A stretch of DNA of 64,000 nucleotides, taken from Thermoanaerobacter sp. Lineage in GTDB: Bacteria > Bacillota > Thermoanaerobacteria > Thermoanaerobacterales > Thermoanaerobacteraceae. The first letter of the stretch is position 1. Each line of letters opens with the position of its first letter. Position numbers and translations under genes: made by a program. The DNA is taken from positions 1 to 64,000 of the forward strand of contig JADBKJ010000011.1 of assembly GCA_014896455.1 (NCBI GenBank), given 5' to 3'. The notes under the pieces are model-generated. The model did not search any database and was not told where the DNA came from. It saw only the letters and a program-made list of their open reading frames with translations. This document shows, piece after piece, positions 9,389-18,971 of the stretch.

Positions 9389-11260
9389 CTATTCTATTTC
9401 AGTAACAGCAACTTCTTCCATTAAGGACCGCTGATAATCAGGATTATACTCTGGTACAAGGGACTTTATAAACTCTCTTATTTCATCCTCATCCATATCA
9501 TCTATCTTATCTTTATATTTTTCTAATGTTAAAATTAAATTCCCATAATCTACAGAAACAGGTTTTTCAATAAAAATTTTTTCATGCTTCGTCGACACGT
9601 ATTTATCATCACTTATTAATAATTCCTCAAATAATTTCTCTCCTGGTCTTAAACCAATAATCTTAATAGGTATATCCACATCAGGTTCAAAACCTGATAA
9701 TTGAATTAACGTTCTTGCTAAATCTATAATTTTAACCGGCTCACCCATATCAAGTACAAATATTTCGCCACCCTTTGCCATAGCCCCTGCTTGTATAACC
9801 AACTGAACTGCTTCTGGTATTGTCATAAAGTATCTTTTAACTTCTTCATGGGTAACTGTTACAGGTCCACCTTCTGCAATCTGCTTTTTAAAAAGAGGTA
9901 TAACACTTCCATTGCTTCCTAACACATTTCCAAATCGTACTGCAACAAACTCAGTTTTACTTCTTTTATCATATTCCTGGATTATCATCTCACATATGCG
10001 CTTAGAAGCTCCCATCACACTCGTGGGATTAACAGCTTTGTCTGTCGAAATCATTACAAAGCGATTGACATTATATAAGTCAGAAACTTTTACAAGATTT
10101 AATGTGCCGTATACATTGTTTTTAATAGCTTCATGAGGACTTACCTCCATTAATGGAACATGTTTATGAGCAGCTGCGTGAAAAACAATATCAGGAGTAT
10201 ATTCACTAAAAATTTTATTTATCTTCTTTTCTTCTCTAATATTTGCGACTAAGCAAATTACATCAAGTTCAGGGTATTTTCTTTTTAATTCCTGTTCCAC
10301 TTCATACATATTGTTTTCGTATATGTCTAATATAATGAGTCGAGAAGGTGAAAACCTGGCTACTTGTCTACAAAGTTCAGACCCAATGGACCCTCCTCCC
10401 CCTGTAACCATAACCTTTTTACCTTTTATGTAACTACTTATTTCCTCTAAATCAACTTTGACAGGTTCTCTGCCTAACAAATCATTTATATCAACATCTC
10501 TTATACTACTTATTGATATTGTTCCATCCACCAGTTCATAGATTGCAGGTAATGTTTTAACTTTTATGCGCATTTCACTACATTTATCAATAACTTTTTT
10601 CAAAACAGTTCTAGGCGCAGAAGGGATAGCAAAAATAACTTCATCAATTTCCTTCTCCGTAATAACTTCCTGAATATCATCAATTTTCCCCACAACAGGC
10701 ACATCATCAATACTTCTGTGTAATTTAGACACATCATCATCTACTATTGCTACAGGCTTAAGGCCTGTTTCTGGATGATTTTTTATCTCCCTTACAAGTA
10801 TACGCCCAGCATCTCCAGCACCTACTATTAGCACTTTTTTGTATTTTACATTTTTTACTTTGACTTTACTGTTATTTTCCATATAACTTCTATAAGCAAT
10901 ACGACTTCCACCTATTAGCAATGCACTCAAAAACCAGTATAAAGGATAAATAGAACGTGGCAAATGTATTTGTAGAAACAGTAAAACAAAAGCAGCCATA
11001 GCGCTGCCAATGGTATTAAAAATAATCAAATCCATAATATCATGTAAACTTGCATATCTCCAAATTTTATTGTATTGTTTGAAAAAGATAAATGTTACGA
11101 CAGTCACTGTAACTACTATGTAAAAGGTTTTTTTGTATAAGAGGAAATATTGGTGAGGAATATTATAGTCAAAACGCAAATAAAAAGCTAGAAAATATGC
11201 TATATTCAACAGGATAATGTCAATAAGCAATAATAAAATTTTTCTCTTGTTTTTCCACAT
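9389..11260 (-). CDS. pglF: Membrane UDP-N-acetylglucosamine 4,6-dehydratase (PglF/CapD family)
   Basis: A protein of about 623 residues. About four N-terminal membrane helices (to residue 125) are followed by a Rossmann-like CoA-binding-type domain (KVLIVGAGDAGRILVREI) and a C-terminal SDR dehydratase domain (KKVMVTGGGGSIGSELCRQ; STDKAVNPTSVMGASKR). This architecture is that of PglF/WbpM/CapD, which turn UDP-GlcNAc into the 4-keto-6-deoxy sugar, the first step to bacillosamine-type sugars. PglE and PglD homologues lie directly upstream. The ORF track starts five codons earlier, but the ATG at 11260 follows a GGGAGAG site at proper spacing. Confidence 0.88.
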   Translation of the reverse strand: MWKNKRKILLLLIDIILLNIAYFLAFYLRFDYNIPHQYFLLYKKTFYIVVTVTVVTFIFFKQYNKIWRYASLHDIMDLIIFNTIGSAMAAFVLLFLQIHLPRSIYPLYWFLSALLIGGSRIAYRSYMENNSKVKVKNVKYKKVLIVGAGDAGRILVREIKNHPETGLKPVAIVDDDVSKLHRSIDDVPVVGKIDDIQEVITEKEIDEVIFAIPSAPRTVLKKVIDKCSEMRIKVKTLPAIYELVDGTISISSIRDVDINDLLGREPVKVDLEEISSYIKGKKVMVTGGGGSIGSELCRQVARFSPSRLIILDIYENNMYEVEQELKRKYPELDVICLVANIREEKKINKIFSEYTPDIVFHAAAHKHVPLMEVSPHEAIKNNVYGTLNLVKVSDLYNVNRFVMISTDKAVNPTSVMGASKRICEMIIQEYDKRSKTEFVAVRFGNVLGSNGSVIPLFKKQIAEGGPVTVTHEEVKRYFMTIPEAVQLVIQAGAMAKGGEIFVLDMGEPVKIIDLARTLIQLSGFEPDVDIPIKIIGLRPGEKLFEELLISDDKYVSTKHEKIFIEKPVSVDYGNLILTLEKYKDKIDDMDEDEIREFIKSLVPEYNPDYQRSLMEEVAVTEIE

Positions 11261-11275
11261 ATAAATCTCTCCCAT

Positions 11276-12394
11276 TTACCTACTATATATCTTTATCGCC
11301 TCTTTTAACTTATCGACTACATAATCAATTTGTTCATCCGTTATTTTATTGAAAAAAGGTAAAGCTATTGTAGATCTTGCCACTTTCTCTGTTATAGGAA
11401 AATCTCCTTCTTTATGGCCAGTTAATTCTTTTATGTAAGATTGTAAATGTACTGGCGTAAAATAAGGTCTACAACCTATACCATTGTCAATTAAATACTG
11501 CATAACCTTATCTCTGTCTATGTTTTCATCTACCCTTATCACATAGACAAACCAACTCATCTTATTTACTTCAGGAGCAATGTATGGTATTTTAACTCCC
11601 TTGACATCTTTCAACCGTTCATTATATTTCTCAGCTATTTCTGAACGCCTCTTAATTATCTCTTCTATCCTTTCTAACTGAACTATTCCAAGAGCAGCAT
11701 GTAATTCACTAAGACGGTAATTAAAGCCCAACCTCTCATGTTCTAACCATAATCCCGTGATAGGCCTTCCCTGACTTCTCATGCTTTTACTTAGCTGTGC
11801 AATTTTTTCATTATCTGTAACAATTACCCCACCTTCAGCAGTTGTAATCTGTTTATTGGGATAAAAAGCAAAAGCACCTGCATCACACAATGTTCCCGCT
11901 TTAATACCTTTGTATTCTGAACCTAACGCCTCGCAAGAATCTTCAATAACTTTAAGTCCATATTTTTTAGCTATCTCATTTACCTTCTCCATGTCCATTG
12001 GTTGCCCAAAAACATCTACTGTTAAAATTGCTTTGGTTTTTTCTGTTATTTTTTCTTCTATTTTGTTAATATCCATGTTCAGTGTGTCTGGATCTATATC
12101 CACAAAAACAGGCTTTGCCCTTTCAAATAAAAAACAGTTTACAGAGGCTATAAAAGTAAAAGGTGTAGTTATAACTTCATCTCCATCTTTTATCCCTAAG
12201 GACCTTACTATTAAATGCAAAGCGCTTGTCCCACTATTTACTGCAATCGCATATTTTTTCCCTACGTAATCAGCTATCTTTCTTTCAAATTCTTCTATCT
12301 TGGGTCCAATACTTAAAATATCTGACTTCAAAACCTCTACGACTGCATCAATTTCTTTCTGGGTAATATCCGGTTTTGACAAAGGAACTTTCAT
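11276..12394 (-). CDS. pglE: DegT/DnrJ/EryC1/StrS aminotransferase (PglE-like)
   Basis: A 372-residue PLP-dependent sugar aminotransferase. The start (KVPLSKPDITQKEIDAVVEVLKS), the NSGTSALHL loop and the cofactor lysine in FAFYPNKQITTAEGG are typical. It would transfer an amino group to C4 of the keto sugar made by the PglF homologue, yielding a UDP-4-amino sugar. It abuts the pglD homologue (12395) without a gap, so it is translated as part of the same unit. The assignment to the bacillosamine branch rests on the F-E-D-C gene set; the family also includes perosamine and other sugar aminotransferases. Confidence 0.86.
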   Translation of the reverse strand: MKVPLSKPDITQKEIDAVVEVLKSDILSIGPKIEEFERKIADYVGKKYAIAVNSGTSALHLIVRSLGIKDGDEVITTPFTFIASVNCFLFERAKPVFVDIDPDTLNMDINKIEEKITEKTKAILTVDVFGQPMDMEKVNEIAKKYGLKVIEDSCEALGSEYKGIKAGTLCDAGAFAFYPNKQITTAEGGVIVTDNEKIAQLSKSMRSQGRPITGLWLEHERLGFNYRLSELHAALGIVQLERIEEIIKRRSEIAEKYNERLKDVKGVKIPYIAPEVNKMSWFVYVIRVDENIDRDKVMQYLIDNGIGCRPYFTPVHLQSYIKELTGHKEGDFPITEKVARSTIALPFFNKITDEQIDYVVDKLKEAIKIYSR

Positions 12395-13054
12395 TTATTT
12401 TGCCTCCTCATGAAATTTTATTGGCTTTGCTGGAACTCCCACTGCTGTACAATAAGGCGGTATATCATCAACAACGACTGCCCCTGCACCTATAATTGCA
12501 CCTTTCCCAACTTGTTTGTTTTGTATTATTGTAGCACCTGAACCAATTAAACATCCTTCATTTATCACTACATTTCCTGCAATATTTACATCCCAAAGCA
12601 AAGTTACAAAATCATCAATAAAAGTTTCGTGTCCAATGCCACATTTGGGACTTATTATAACATGGTCCCCTATTTTTATATTCGTGGTTAATATGCAACC
12701 TGGATATATTATTACCCCCTTACCAAGATGATTTGTTTTTGAGATATAAACAGATGAATGAATTATGTTTACAAATTCTATATGGTCATAATGTTCTAGT
12801 TTTGTAACAATTCTTTTTCTAGATTTATAATCTGCAATTGCACATACAGTATAAATCTTCCTCTTAAGACTTAATAAATACTCAATTCCTCCTAGCACTT
12901 TTACCCCGTTTATAGTTCTACCATGAAAATCCTTATTATCGTCAATAAAGCCAACAGTATTCCAAGTAGGACTTACACTATTTATTTCTTCTACAATCCA
13001 AGCAACCTCTTTACCAACACCACCTGCTCCAATAATAAATAGATCTTTTAACAT
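12395..13054 (-). CDS. pglD: PglD-like sugar O/N-acetyltransferase, left-handed beta-helix
   Basis: A 219-residue acetyltransferase. The N-terminal Rossmann-like part (KDLFIIGAGGVGKEVAWIVEEIN) and the C-terminal hexapeptide repeats (VIIYPGCILTTNIKIGDHVIISPKCGIGH onward) match the NeuD/PglD family. PglD acetylates the 4-amino group to give UDP-N,N'-diacetylbacillosamine. A histidine in the GIGHETFID turn fits the catalytic position of PglD, though this alignment was made by eye. It sits between the PglC and PglE homologues. Confidence 0.84.
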   Translation of the reverse strand: MLKDLFIIGAGGVGKEVAWIVEEINSVSPTWNTVGFIDDNKDFHGRTINGVKVLGGIEYLLSLKRKIYTVCAIADYKSRKRIVTKLEHYDHIEFVNIIHSSVYISKTNHLGKGVIIYPGCILTTNIKIGDHVIISPKCGIGHETFIDDFVTLLWDVNIAGNVVINEGCLIGSGATIIQNKQVGKGAIIGAGAVVVDDIPPYCTAVGVPAKPIKFHEEAK

Positions 13055-13075
13055 ATTTCACTATCCTTTCACTTC

Positions 13076-13681
13076 TTAATCTTTACTCCCTGTAAATTTG
13101 GGCATTGTAGCATAACCTTCAGCAGAAATGCCCTCCCTCTTTATCACTTTTATAAGTGTTAAAAATAATATTTTAAAATCCAGCCATAAACTCCAATTAT
13201 CTACATACCATACATCAAGCTTAAATTTCTCTTCCCAAGAAAGATTATTGCGTCCATTTACTTGTGCCCAACCAGTTATACCTGGCTTTACATCATGACG
13301 TCTCATTTGTTCTTCTGTATAATAATTCAAATATTCCATAAGTAAGGGTCTTGGCCCCACTAAGCTCATATCTCCTTTTAAAACATTAAATAATTCCGGT
13401 AATTCGTCAAGACTTGTACTTCTAAGAAATCTACCTATTTTAGTTAGGCGTTTCTCATCTGGTAAAAGATTGCCATATTTATCTTTTTTATTACTCATTG
13501 TCCTAAACTTATATATTGTAAAAGGCTTTCCTTTAAACCCCGGTCTTGTCTGTTTGAATATAACAGGAGGCCCCATCGTAATAAAAATAATTAAGGATAT
13601 AATAATTAGCAGAGGTGACAAAACAATTAATAGAAAAAGAGATACAAAAATGTCAATTAATCTTTTTATAATTAACCTCAA
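13076..13681 (-). CDS. pglC: Polyprenyl-phosphate phosphoglycosyl transferase (PglC/WcaJ-type)
   Basis: A monotopic phosphoglycosyl transferase that moves a phospho-sugar from UDP-sugar to undecaprenyl phosphate, starting a lipid-linked glycan. The re-entrant hydrophobic N-terminus (IDIFVSLFLLIVLSPLLIIISLIIFITMGPP), FKQTRPGFKGKPFTIYKFRTM, SLDELPELFNVLKGDMSLVGPRP and the GITGWAQVNGRN end are diagnostic. The ORF track starts at 13762, deep inside the upstream gene. A TTG at 13681, after GGGGG, gives MRLIIKRLIDIF, about 201 residues and close to PglC size. That TTG overlaps the upstream TGA stop (TTGA), so translation is coupled. Confidence 0.85.
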   Translation of the reverse strand: MRLIIKRLIDIFVSLFLLIVLSPLLIIISLIIFITMGPPVIFKQTRPGFKGKPFTIYKFRTMSNKKDKYGNLLPDEKRLTKIGRFLRSTSLDELPELFNVLKGDMSLVGPRPLLMEYLNYYTEEQMRRHDVKPGITGWAQVNGRNNLSWEEKFKLDVWYVDNWSLWLDFKILFLTLIKVIKREGISAEGYATMPKFTGSKD

Positions 13682-14478
13682 GAATAACGTCCCCCTTTTT
13701 CTAAAAATCGCGAGAGGAATCGCCAAGCAATTCCAATAGACATCAAAATCCTTGAGGAACAATCACTTTCGTCCGAAAGGCCGGGGTGAGAACCTTTGGT
13801 GCCAAGAATTTTAAAAAGAGCACGCACTAACTCTGCCTCTTCCTTAGTTAAAAACCCTATTGTTTCTAGAAATTGGCGTCTCTCTCCTCCAGGAACTAAC
13901 CCTTCTTTAGGAAAATTCGGCATATACTCTGCTATATTATCAAATATCGCCTGGAGAAAAGAACGAATAGACGCATTAGCCGCCGCCCACCGCTCTTCAG
14001 CGTAATTTTCTCGAGCATCTTGGAAATGTTGTAAAGGGACAAACCAACCTAAATCAACTAATTTTTGTTCAAGTCTATCTCGTATGTGTGTAGTTTCTGT
14101 GGATGCAGGCAAATCCTTAATTATCTTTCCATTTTCAATTTGATACCCATCTAGTGCTAAACACTCTTCTAATTTCCTTATGTTCTCCATTACCAGACTC
14201 GAACCCGGTGCTCTCTCTTCTATTTGCTTAATTGTTTTAACCGTTTCTATAACAATATCATCCCAAATCTTGTCTTTGTTTTCAGTGATATTAAGTTGAT
14301 TAAGGTAAGCAATAACTTCTTGAATTCGTTTTAACTTCCCTGTACCTTGGGGTAAACGACGATAAATATCAAGTAGACCAAACCTAGAAAAAAAATTTTG
14401 CAATTCTGCGTCTGAAAAAAGTTCAGATAAAATCTTTCCACAAATAGCCATTGTCCTATCAGAAAATTTTCTTGCCAT
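13678..14478 (-). CDS. Unrecognised helical protein, possibly abortive-infection/HEPN-like
   Basis: A soluble protein of about 266 residues that I do not recognise with confidence. The C-terminal half is helical, with RWAAANASIRSFLQAIFDNIAEYM and the turn FKILGTKGSHPGLSDESDC followed by a long helix. This layout resembles C-terminal domains of abortive-infection or HEPN-type proteins, but the canonical RxxxxH motif is not clear. The start at 14478 (MARKFSDRT) follows AAGGAGGG at good spacing and is better than the track start 18 codons earlier. It follows a nuclease-like gene by 43 bp and is coupled to pglC. No link to sugar chemistry is visible. Confidence 0.5.
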   Translation of the reverse strand: MARKFSDRTMAICGKILSELFSDAELQNFFSRFGLLDIYRRLPQGTGKLKRIQEVIAYLNQLNITENKDKIWDDIVIETVKTIKQIEERAPGSSLVMENIRKLEECLALDGYQIENGKIIKDLPASTETTHIRDRLEQKLVDLGWFVPLQHFQDARENYAEERWAAANASIRSFLQAIFDNIAEYMPNFPKEGLVPGGERRQFLETIGFLTKEEAELVRALFKILGTKGSHPGLSDESDCSSRILMSIGIAWRFLSRFLEKGGRYS

Positions 14479-14521
14479 AAAACTTCCCTCCTTCCTTAGC
14501 GGAAGTGGTGGTAAAGCTATC

Positions 14522-15139
14522 TCACCAATCATTTAAAATCCTATTCTTATTCTTCCAAGCAATATATTGAATGAGAATACTCGTGAAATACGTACGATCT
14601 GCATATTTATCATGCAAATAAGATCTAATCCGTTTATGGATAAATTTGTCTATCTCATCAAGACTTAGATCAAGCCAGGTCTTTTTAATTTCCCTTGTTT
14701 TCTCCGTAACTAATACTTTAGCTATAATCCAAGAAGATTCCTTTACATACTTTTGTTCTACCAAATTTTCATGAATACGCTGAACATCATCTCGAGGGAA
14801 AATTCCAAAACGATAAAGTGCAGTTTTAAGTCTTTTAGAAGAAAAAGATTTTTCTATTTCACTTCTCTTCACATTTTCTCCTGATTTTACTTCTACAATC
14901 AAAGCCAAATTAACTTTTTCAATATCAAATCCCCATTCTGAAAATTTTTCTCTATCCCAGTCGTTACTTTGTCCTCCAATCTCTTCGTAAACATAAGGAA
15001 ACCTAATTGCCAGTAAATCACTATCTGCTGTTCCTCTTTCTTCTCCTTCTCCAATGTTATGCAATACATAATTTTGTAATAAGAAAAATCCATTTAAGCG
15101 AAAATACCAATACGTCAAGTCTTCGGCAAAATTATTCAT
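14522..15139 (-). CDS. PD-(D/E)XK-type nuclease-like protein
   Basis: A protein of about 205 residues with a likely restriction-endonuclease fold. GTADSDLLAIRFPYVYEE supplies the acidic strand and LALIVEVKSGE gives the E-x-K pair after the expected interval. The remainder is basic and helical. Such stand-alone nucleases act in restriction, defence or repair; which applies here is unknown. It lies within the glycan operon between a glycosyltransferase and pglC, and pairs with the unrecognised 266-residue protein. The ATG at 15139 follows GAGGTG; an upstream in-frame GTG lies within that site. Confidence 0.6.
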   Translation of the reverse strand: MNNFAEDLTYWYFRLNGFFLLQNYVLHNIGEGEERGTADSDLLAIRFPYVYEEIGGQSNDWDREKFSEWGFDIEKVNLALIVEVKSGENVKRSEIEKSFSSKRLKTALYRFGIFPRDDVQRIHENLVEQKYVKESSWIIAKVLVTEKTREIKKTWLDLSLDEIDKFIHKRIRSYLHDKYADRTYFTSILIQYIAWKNKNRILNDW

Positions 15140-15168
15140 TTTCCTCACCTCAAAAAAATTCTTATTAG

Positions 15169-16290
15169 TTACAAATACAGGCTATATATCTCATCCATTT
15201 CTTTTAAAACTTTTTCAATAGCATAATCTTGTATAATTTTTCTACCCTCTTCTCCCATTCTTAATCTTAAATTTTTATTTGAGGCTAATTTTGTAATTGC
15301 TTTAGCTGTTGCTTCTACATCATTTACAGGAACCAAGTACCCATTAACACCATCCACAACTAAATCTCTATTTCCTCTTACATTTGTAGCAATAATAGGT
15401 TTACCTGCTGTCATTGCTTCCATTATAGCTCTTGGAAGACCTTCCCGTAAAGATGTTAATGCAAAAATATCAATAATATTTAAAATCTCTGGAATGTCTT
15501 CTCTATATCCTAAAAATTTTATTCTGTTTCCTAGATTGCTGATTAAAACATAATTTTTTAATTCTTTTTCCTTTTCACCTGTACCTACAATAAGGTAGTA
15601 AATATTACTGTAATTTTTAAAAGTCTTTATAGCGTCAATTATCTGCATATGATTTTTATTAGTATTTATTTCTGCTACAGTCAATATCAAAATATCGTCT
15701 TCTGAAAACCCTAATTTTCCCCTCAACTTTTTTCTTCTTTCTTCATCATTTCTAGAATATCTTTCAATATCTATACCAACGCCATGTACATAAAACACTA
15801 CATCTTTTCTTCTCAGTTTAAATTTTTTCGCAATATCGAAATCCTCTTCATTCATAGTTATAAGTCCATCTGTCCAATGAGCAGCTATCTTCTCCATTGT
15901 GTAATATATAAGCCAGTTTTTTAAAGGAGCTCCTTTATAAAAATGAAATCCATGGGCTGTATAAAGTACAGGTTTTGTATTTGTAATTTTCGCTGCCAAT
16001 CTTCCTAAAAAAGCCCCAACAGGAGTATGTACATGTACTAATGAGAATTTATTCTCTCTCATTACTTTTATTAATTGATTTAGTGCTCTTATATTACTCA
16101 AAGAATAAGGAGAACGTGAAAAATCAATATTGTGACATATAACATTTAAATTTTTTAGCTCACCCTGCCTATTCCCTAATTTTGTAGCTGTGTGAACTTC
16201 ATATCCTTTATTTTGAAAATATCGTATAAAAGGAATGTGAAAATTTAAAATATGAGATTTAACAGTTGCAATAAATAAGATTTTTTTCAT
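15169..16290 (-). CDS. GT4-family glycosyltransferase (EpsD/PglA-like)
   Basis: A 373-residue GT-B glycosyltransferase. The opening KKILFIATVKSHILNFHIPFIRYFQNKGYEVHTAT and the motif HVHTPVGAFLGRLAAK match the EpsD/CapM-like subgroup. The C-terminal donor-binding half has the E-x7-E pattern in SLREGLPRAIMEAMTAGKPIIATNVRGNRDLV. It probably adds the second or a later sugar to the lipid-linked acceptor at the cytoplasmic face of the membrane. The donor cannot be predicted. There is a 61-bp gap to the next glycosyltransferase upstream. Confidence 0.85.
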   Translation of the reverse strand: MKKILFIATVKSHILNFHIPFIRYFQNKGYEVHTATKLGNRQGELKNLNVICHNIDFSRSPYSLSNIRALNQLIKVMRENKFSLVHVHTPVGAFLGRLAAKITNTKPVLYTAHGFHFYKGAPLKNWLIYYTMEKIAAHWTDGLITMNEEDFDIAKKFKLRRKDVVFYVHGVGIDIERYSRNDEERRKKLRGKLGFSEDDILILTVAEINTNKNHMQIIDAIKTFKNYSNIYYLIVGTGEKEKELKNYVLISNLGNRIKFLGYREDIPEILNIIDIFALTSLREGLPRAIMEAMTAGKPIIATNVRGNRDLVVDGVNGYLVPVNDVEATAKAITKLASNKNLRLRMGEEGRKIIQDYAIEKVLKEMDEIYSLYL

Positions 16291-16351
16291 GAAATATCAC
16301 CACTATTCTAATTTCTTAGTATTTTGAACTTCCTTCATCTCAAGCTTGTTT

Positions 16352-17482
16352 TTACTTATTTACCCCTTTATTTTTCGTGAATTCTATGTATAATTCTTCC
16401 CACATATCAACTACATGTTCTAAACTGTAATTTTCTTTAATATATTTGCGTCCTGCTTGCCCCATTGATTTTCTTAATTTTTCAGGTAAATCCATCATTT
16501 TCAACATAGCCTGAGCTAAAGCTTCTGAATTTTTAGGAGGAACAAGAAAGCCAGATTTTCCATCTATAACAACCTCTCTATTCCCTCCAACATCTGTAGT
16601 TACTATAGGCAAACCTACAGAAGAAGCTTCTAAAAGCACAAGGGGCATACCTTCCCAAGAAGAAGACATAACATATGCATCAGCAGCATTCATTAGAGCA
16701 GGAATATCTTTACGCACTCCTAAAAAATAAACATGAGTTGTAATATTCAAGTCGTCTACTAAATGCTTGGCTTTTCCCATTAACGAACCCTGTCCTGCAA
16801 TTAGAAGTACAGAATCATTTCTCTCTAAAACTACCTTAGCAAAAGCATTTAACATATTTGGGTAATCTTTGGCTTCCTCAAATCTCCCCACAGCCAACCA
16901 TACAAATTTGTCTTCAATCCCTAATTCCTTTCTTAAACGAGTTCGTGCTTCTAAATCAGGTTTAAATATTTCAGTATCAATCCCATTAGGTATATGTATT
17001 ACTTTATGGCAAGGTACCGCCCCTATTTGTACATACCTTTCCAATCCTGCACGGCTAACTTGTGTAGTTAAATCACATAACCAATCAGTAAGACGATATG
17101 CAATTTCTCTTTTTCTCCCTCCTTCAATGATATTATGAGCTGTACAAATAAGTATAGGAGTTTTAAAAAAAATTCTGGAAATCCTTCCTAAGAGATTAGC
17201 ATGAACCATATGGCAGTGAAGAATTTGAGGTCTTTCACGTCGCAAAATCTTTACCAATCGAAATAGTCCTCTTATATCCGGCACACCTCGTCGCATTCTT
17301 AAAGAATAAACAGGTATTCCTTCTCTTTTAAGTTCTTCTACATAAGCGACGGGAGAAATCATAGAAATTACTTGCACATCCCAGCCTCGCTTTTTAAGGC
17401 GAACAGCTAAATGCACAAGCTGTGTCTCTGCACCGCCGTAATTAAGGCCTGTAATAAGAAAAGTAACTTTAGTTTTTTGCAT
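16352..17482 (-). CDS. GT4-family glycosyltransferase
   Basis: A 376-residue GT-B enzyme. The N-terminal acceptor domain opens with KVTFLITGLNYGGAETQLVHLAVRLKKRGWDV and contains the HCHMVHANLLGR strand. The donor domain has VGRFEEAKDYPNML and the retaining-GT4 signature SSWEGMPLVLLEASSVGLPIVTTDVGGNREVV. It overlaps the end of the Wzy-like polymerase by 14 bp, so the genes are one transcription and translation unit. The sugar specificity is unknown. Confidence 0.85.
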   Translation of the reverse strand: MQKTKVTFLITGLNYGGAETQLVHLAVRLKKRGWDVQVISMISPVAYVEELKREGIPVYSLRMRRGVPDIRGLFRLVKILRRERPQILHCHMVHANLLGRISRIFFKTPILICTAHNIIEGGRKREIAYRLTDWLCDLTTQVSRAGLERYVQIGAVPCHKVIHIPNGIDTEIFKPDLEARTRLRKELGIEDKFVWLAVGRFEEAKDYPNMLNAFAKVVLERNDSVLLIAGQGSLMGKAKHLVDDLNITTHVYFLGVRKDIPALMNAADAYVMSSSWEGMPLVLLEASSVGLPIVTTDVGGNREVVIDGKSGFLVPPKNSEALAQAMLKMMDLPEKLRKSMGQAGRKYIKENYSLEHVVDMWEELYIEFTKNKGVNK

Positions 17483-18971
17483 ATCTGAACACCTTACTTT
17501 GTTTTATTATGTTATTGTGAGATTTATAACCGAAATATTTTGTTGATAACCTAATACTTGACATAATTGAGCGTAAAACTAGTAACAATAACCCAACAAC
17601 AACAAAATACATCCCTTCTTGAAAAACCCACATAAAGTCTATTCTATTGAGATTTAGTACCTGCGGAATAAGCAAAGAATAAATTATTAAACCTTTTTTG
17701 TCCTTAAATCTCAAGCGACTAATTAATTCCCAACAAATGGTAAAAATGAAAAAAACAATAAATGGTCCTAAAAAACCAAAGTTATTATAAGCTTCTGCAA
17801 CAGGACTATATCCCCAACCAATAATAGATTCTCTAGTTGGCATATATTCTTGATGAATAAAGATAGCAAAAATTTGAGAAATTCCCAATGGCTTTTCTCC
17901 TGGATATAAACTCCTTGGCAATAAATTGGGAATAGCTTGCAAATAAGTTGTTCCTAATAATGGAGCTTCTTTAGGCCAGGAATATTGAAGACTGTAAAGC
18001 AAGGTAAAATAAGGACCAGCAAACTCATTTTTTCCAGGTATAAACCAATCTAAAGAAAAGTTATTTTGTATCCATTTAAAAGTTTCTCCTAAACTCATTT
18101 TTCCAGCAAGTATCAAAGGAAACATCCAACGAATCTGGGCAAAGAAGAAAAAAGTCAATAACAGTACTGCAAGTAAAATGATGTATTTGCCTTTAATCTG
18201 CAATTTAGGATAGCGTATCGCTGTATATGTGAAAAAGCTGATTAAAATTCCATAAGTCAAAAATCTCCGGTCTCCTTGTAACAGCATAAGCAGAATCCAA
18301 ATACCTAATAAAAGATATGGCCAAAATTTACCTATTCTTCGATAGGAATAATCAGCCCAAACCATAGCTAAACCTACAAAAACAAAAGGCGCATATGGCA
18401 AATTCCCTCTTAAACTTGAAAGAAGCATTCCTCTCACGCCACGTGCTAAAGATAATGCATATACAAACCCGCCTATCCTTTGAAAATCAAGGAAAAAGAG
18501 TAACAAACCAAACAAAAAAGCAAATAAACCGATTTTAAAAAATGAAGAAGATATTTCGGTTATATAAGTCCTAGAAGCGAGGCTTTTCTTACTTGAAAAT
18601 AACATTATCAATACAGTACCCACTAAAAGTCCTGCCGATGCCAGACAGCTTGTAATCGAGGCTTCTAAAAATGTATTGTAAGAAAAAGTCACGGGATATA
18701 ATAGCAGTGGTTCTCTGCCATTAGCAAATTCCCAAGCTACCTGTAAAGAAAGAACACCGTTATACAAGAGAAATACTGTTGTAAAAAGTAAAAGAGGATC
18801 ATTTGCTCCGTGATTACGATATCTCAGCCATATAGTCAAACCAGAAAAACTAAAAATCAAGAAAGTTATTAATAAAATTATTCCTCCATCCAAATTTGAT
18901 AACAAAACTATTAAAATACCTATAATCAAAGAAATTATTATCGTAAAGCTTACTAATAAAATACTTTTCAT
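17469..18971 (-). CDS. O-antigen/oligosaccharide repeat-unit polymerase, Wzy-like
   Basis: A 500-residue integral membrane protein with about 12 hydrophobic segments and a large external loop around residues 290-370 containing the RSLYPGEKPLG turn. This topology and the position among glycosyltransferases indicate a Wzy polymerase, which joins lipid-linked repeat units on the outer face of the membrane. Sequence conservation in this family is low, so the call depends mainly on topology and context. It overlaps both neighbours by a few bases. No Wzx flippase or Wzz length regulator is in the window. Confidence 0.72.
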   Translation of the reverse strand: MKSILLVSFTIIISLIIGILIVLLSNLDGGIILLITFLIFSFSGLTIWLRYRNHGANDPLLLFTTVFLLYNGVLSLQVAWEFANGREPLLLYPVTFSYNTFLEASITSCLASAGLLVGTVLIMLFSSKKSLASRTYITEISSSFFKIGLFAFLFGLLLFFLDFQRIGGFVYALSLARGVRGMLLSSLRGNLPYAPFVFVGLAMVWADYSYRRIGKFWPYLLLGIWILLMLLQGDRRFLTYGILISFFTYTAIRYPKLQIKGKYIILLAVLLLTFFFFAQIRWMFPLILAGKMSLGETFKWIQNNFSLDWFIPGKNEFAGPYFTLLYSLQYSWPKEAPLLGTTYLQAIPNLLPRSLYPGEKPLGISQIFAIFIHQEYMPTRESIIGWGYSPVAEAYNNFGFLGPFIVFFIFTICWELISRLRFKDKKGLIIYSLLIPQVLNLNRIDFMWVFQEGMYFVVVGLLLLVLRSIMSSIRLSTKYFGYKSHNNIIKQSKVFRYAKN

